NCBI GenBank assembly: GCA_013205155.1
Contig: JABMMT010000072.1
Location: 1 to 8,789 of the forward strand
Length of the DNA stretch: 8,789 nt
Source: Betaproteobacteria bacterium
Lineage (GTDB): Bacteria; Pseudomonadota; Gammaproteobacteria; Burkholderiales; Burkholderiaceae
Direction of reading: 5' to 3'
Both the position numbers and the translations under genes were made by a program. Position 1 is the first letter of the stretch; each line of letters begins with the position of its first letter. Below, piece by piece: positions 6,842 to 8,789 of the stretch. The notes under the pieces were generated by a model. The model was not told the DNA's origin, did no database searches, and saw only the letters and a program-made list of their open reading frames with translations.

Positions 6842-6864
6842 GTTATGTAACCATAGCTTAATCA

Positions 6865-7761
6865 TCAAACACTGGCAGTAACTTCTCCATCAACAGACTT
6901 GCCTAAATTTTTATTTAGCATTTTTTTAGCGCGTTCAACTTGCTCAAAATAAATAGCCTTAGCGCTTTTTAACTGACCCTTGTAAAGGGCCTTAGCCTTT
7001 TCAAACTGATCATCAAATACTGCCTTTGTTGAGTCAAGATCAAAATCAATCAAAGTGCTATTACTCTCAAAATGCTTGATAAAAATCATGCCGACAGCGT
7101 AGGTAGATGCAAAAGAGATTGCTGGTTGAGTGGCAATAGACAATATTGAGCCAATATAAGGAATTTTGCTCAAGCCAAATGACGCTACACTAAATGAGGC
7201 GGTCGTTGTTAAGCTACCACCTAATGCAGCACCAGCAACGGCAAGAACAGCCTCCTTCTTAAATGGGACTTTGTAAATTTTGCATAAGTCATAAACCATT
7301 TTCAATTGAACCCCAGAAATTGTGAGAGTATCAATCCCAGGGAGAGTAATAAACCCTGCAGCAGTGGCCCACTGAGAAGCATTCATTATGGTCGCATCTG
7401 CCAGCTTACGACGATAGTCAATAACTAAGCTATCTGCTTCAGGCATAGCAGATCGAGCCCCGTTGACCTCGGCATCAAAGACCTGATCCGCGGATATTTC
7501 CTTTGATTTTAATTTTGTATCGATTGATGTGTCTTGATTTTCCATATTTTTTCTACCTTGTCTGCTTGAGTTGAGTGTTGGAGATGATTTTTTAGTTGAC
7601 CTGCTCGGATCAACGCTTGAATTCATAGTACGGCTTTGTGTAACTTGTTTTTCTGATGGTCTCGTTATTGAACTTCTTGAGGTCACTCTTTTCCTCGCTG
7701 GTGCAGGCTTAATATTTTTTAAGGGATTAGCCTTAATTGTAGTTTTTGATGATTTCGGCAT
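6865..7761 (-). CDS. DUF697-type membrane protein with basic N-terminal tail and 11-residue-repeat C-terminal helix
   Basis: No known function. The 298 residues fall in three parts. Residues 1-72 are rich in Lys/Arg (18, against 2 acidic) and Ser/Thr (23) with no aromatic residue, so probably disordered and able to bind a polyanion. Residues about 110-240 resemble DUF697 (YcjF-like): NASQWATAAGFITLPGIDTL (127-146), VQLKMVYDLCKIYKVPF (151-167), a glycine/alanine/threonine-rich membrane stretch (173-196), IPYIG (200-204) and STYAVGMIFIKHFE (219-232). Residues about 250-285 form an amphipathic helix of three 11-residue units starting at F253, L264 and V275, each with an Ala-Lys pair. ATG at 7761 has a fitting AGGA 9 bases upstream. 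An in-frame ATG at codon 73 also has an AAGG about 10 bases before it, so a shorter product is possible. It starts 21 bases after the response regulator stop, so probably one operon. Confidence 0.7.
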   Translation of the reverse strand: MPKSSKTTIKANPLKNIKPAPARKRVTSRSSITRPSEKQVTQSRTMNSSVDPSRSTKKSSPTLNSSRQGRKNMENQDTSIDTKLKSKEISADQVFDAEVNGARSAMPEADSLVIDYRRKLADATIMNASQWATAAGFITLPGIDTLTISGVQLKMVYDLCKIYKVPFKKEAVLAVAGAALGGSLTTTASFSVASFGLSKIPYIGSILSIATQPAISFASTYAVGMIFIKHFESNSTLIDFDLDSTKAVFDDQFEKAKALYKGQLKSAKAIYFEQVERAKKMLNKNLGKSVDGEVTASV

Positions 7762-7782
7762 ACGTTGAATTCCTAAAAGATA

Positions 7783-8472
7783 TTAATGGTTCATGCAAAC
7801 GAGATCGAAGCATAATCTATACGACGATGCTCCCCATGCGCTTTTAATCAGTTCATCTGAATCTTGAAAAAAAGGTTTCAATTTTTTTCTTAATCTACTA
7901 ATTAAATTTTCCAACTGCTCACGCGTAATTGTTCTTCCATTGGAGCTTAAAAATTCTTGGAATTGATACAAGTTGGCTGAGGCACTTAAAGCCATCAGTT
8001 TTAATGCTAAAAATTCAGAATTGGATAGATTAATGACATCATTTTTAGGAGAAGTTAATATAGCCTTTTTTAAATCCAGAGTCCATACTTTTCTTGCCGA
8101 AATTGAATGGTTAAGGCGTGAGATTAAATTCTTTACAGAAAACACCACCTCTTCCGGCCTAGAAGGCTTCGTTATATAAATATCCGCCCCCTCCTGATAA
8201 CCTGCCATTCGATCGAGACTTCTAATTCTGCCGGTAAGAGTAATAATGCCCACATTTGGCATAGACCTTTTTATGCGCTTAATGATTTCAAGACCATCCT
8301 CATCTGGAAGATTTAAATCTAAAATAATAATGCTGATGTTGGTATCTGAAAGGATTTTATTTAAACCATCTCCACAATCTGAAGTGAATACAGAGTAACC
8401 CTCTCGACTTAAGGTTGCCGAAAGCTCTTCCCGCAGTATCTCGTGATCTTCAACTATTGCAATATTAGTCAT
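7783..8472 (-). CDS. OmpR/PhoB-type response regulator
   Basis: A 229-residue two-domain DNA-binding regulator. The receiver domain (1-120) has acidic residues E8 and D9, phosphoacceptor D52 in ILDLNLPDEDG (50-60), T80 in ITLTGR, and K102 in ITKPSRP. The C-terminal winged helix (about 128-225) shows LSNSEFLALKLM (149-160), a recognition-helix region ending LISRLRKKL (190-198), and the wing IKSAWGASSYRL (209-220), matching the usual 'IRTVRGVGYRL'. The loop before the recognition helix is shorter than usual. All phosphorylation residues are present. It is the first gene after a terminator, 21 bases upstream of the DUF697 gene and two genes upstream of the kinase, its likely partner. ATG at 8472 has no clear Shine-Dalgarno. 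Targets cannot be told from the sequence; self-regulation is possible. Confidence 0.93.
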   Translation of the reverse strand: MTNIAIVEDHEILREELSATLSREGYSVFTSDCGDGLNKILSDTNISIIILDLNLPDEDGLEIIKRIKRSMPNVGIITLTGRIRSLDRMAGYQEGADIYITKPSRPEEVVFSVKNLISRLNHSISARKVWTLDLKKAILTSPKNDVINLSNSEFLALKLMALSASANLYQFQEFLSSNGRTITREQLENLISRLRKKLKPFFQDSDELIKSAWGASSYRLCFDLVCMNH

Positions 8473-8498
8473 TGGGCTTGGGCAATAAAAGACGAAGC

Positions 8499-8510
8499 AG
8501 TTTTAAAACT
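8499..8510. promoter_or_regulatory. perfect 12-bp palindrome upstream of the response regulator
   Basis: AGTTTTAAAACT is fully self-complementary and ends 26 bases before the regulator ATG, between the start and the upstream terminator. The promoter for the regulator operon must lie in or through this 48-base gap (8473-8520) or rely on readthrough, so the palindrome is well placed to be an operator. It is AT-rich and short, so chance is not excluded. No convincing -35/-10 pair was found. Confidence 0.3.
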
Positions 8511-8520
8511 TTATTAATAG

Positions 8521-8551
8521 AAAAAAGACTAAAAAATATTTAGTCTTTTTT
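8521..8551 (-). terminator. intrinsic terminator after the truncated DUF697 gene
   Basis: Perfect 13-bp stem: AAAAAAGACTAAA (8521-8533) pairs with TTTAGTCTTTTTT (8539-8551) around a 5-base loop. Read on the minus strand the hairpin ends in a run of six T, the classic intrinsic form, and its arms are symmetric enough to work both ways. It sits between the upstream DUF697 stop (8581) and the regulator start (8472), separating the two transcripts. Confidence 0.85.
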
Positions 8552-8580
8552 CTCAACGCAGTAAGCACATCTAAATCAAT

Positions 8581-8789
8581 CTATGATTTTGCTACCTTTG
8601 CAGTAAAAGCACTTTTTAGTCCACCTGAGGCTGCAGTTGCACTGAAGTCTGCAAATGTGCCACCATTTTCATAATGATCCACAAACACTTTTCCAACAGC
8701 ATAAGTAGCAGCTGCACCAAATCCAGCCATAGTAGCGATCCCAACTAAATTACCGAAAGGAATCCACTTCAATAAAACAGGGACGGCAA
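8581..8789 (-). CDS. second DUF697-type protein, C-terminal part only (5' end beyond window)
   Basis: The frame is open to the window edge; the first in-window TTG is an internal leucine, not a convincing start. The visible ~69 residues match the downstream DUF697 protein over one stretch: a shared pattern IP..G...IAT, TYAVG, F..H.E, T..DF, with one single-residue gap. It ends in a short, mildly basic tail (SGGLKSAFTAKVAKS) without the 11-residue repeats of its paralogue. It is followed by a strong terminator, so it is probably a separate transcript from the regulator operon. Function unknown. Confidence 0.7.
   Translation of the reverse strand, partial: AVPVLLKWIPFGNLVGIATMAGFGAAATYAVGKVFVDHYENGGTFADFSATAASGGLKSAFTAKVAKS

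Noticed and set aside
7571..7768. Plus-strand hydrophobic frame opposite the basic tail of the DUF697 protein
   Set aside because: The tail's coding strand has a good ribosome site and fits the operon; the hydrophobic antisense is a by-product of Lys/Arg/Ser/Thr codons.
7973..8179. Plus-strand frame opposite the response regulator
   Set aside because: Antisense shadow of an intact receiver and winged-helix protein.

Overview
The window looks like chromosome from an AT-rich freshwater betaproteobacterium, probably Polynucleobacter or a close Burkholderiales relative. This is inferred from the proteobacterial style of DusA, the tRNA-His, the SbmA-type transporter and the phenylalanine-hydroxylase family protein, not from a database match. 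No integrase, transposase, CRISPR array or plasmid gene is visible, and no gene-free stretch exceeds 300 bases.

Layout. (1) 1-1213: the 5' part of a tRNA-His gene, its near-consensus promoter, and dusA (tRNA-dihydrouridine synthase A), all on the minus strand. (2) 1299-3024, minus strand: a short SbmA/BacA-type peptide-antibiotic transporter and a six-helix HdeD-like membrane protein. (3) 3122-4925: a divergent pair sharing a 151-bp spacer. On the minus strand is an aromatic amino acid hydroxylase of the PhhA family with all three iron ligands but several unusual residues around the substrate pocket. On the plus strand is a free-standing type II thioesterase of the kind that serves nonribosomal peptide or polyketide synthases. 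It is the only clear plus-strand gene here. (4) 4927-8789, all minus strand: in transcription order, a DUF697 membrane protein (cut by the window end), a strong intrinsic terminator, an OmpR-type response regulator, a second DUF697 protein with a very basic N-terminal tail and an 11-residue-repeat C-terminal helix, a GC-rich hairpin, and a 7TMR-DISM-type membrane histidine kinase.

How the genes may work together. Regulator, DUF697 protein and kinase look like one transcription unit, so the DUF697 protein is a candidate accessory or output component of the two-component system. The truncated DUF697 paralogue just upstream strengthens the link. This arrangement is the best candidate for an undescribed system. 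The hydroxylase-thioesterase pair, with an antibiotic-peptide transporter nearby, is a second candidate: it could act on carrier-bound aromatic amino acids, but no synthetase is visible.

Base composition varies sharply. A sampled 60-base line in dusA (661-720) is 53% GC by hand count, while the membrane-domain part of the kinase gene falls to about 13% GC over 5821-6060.
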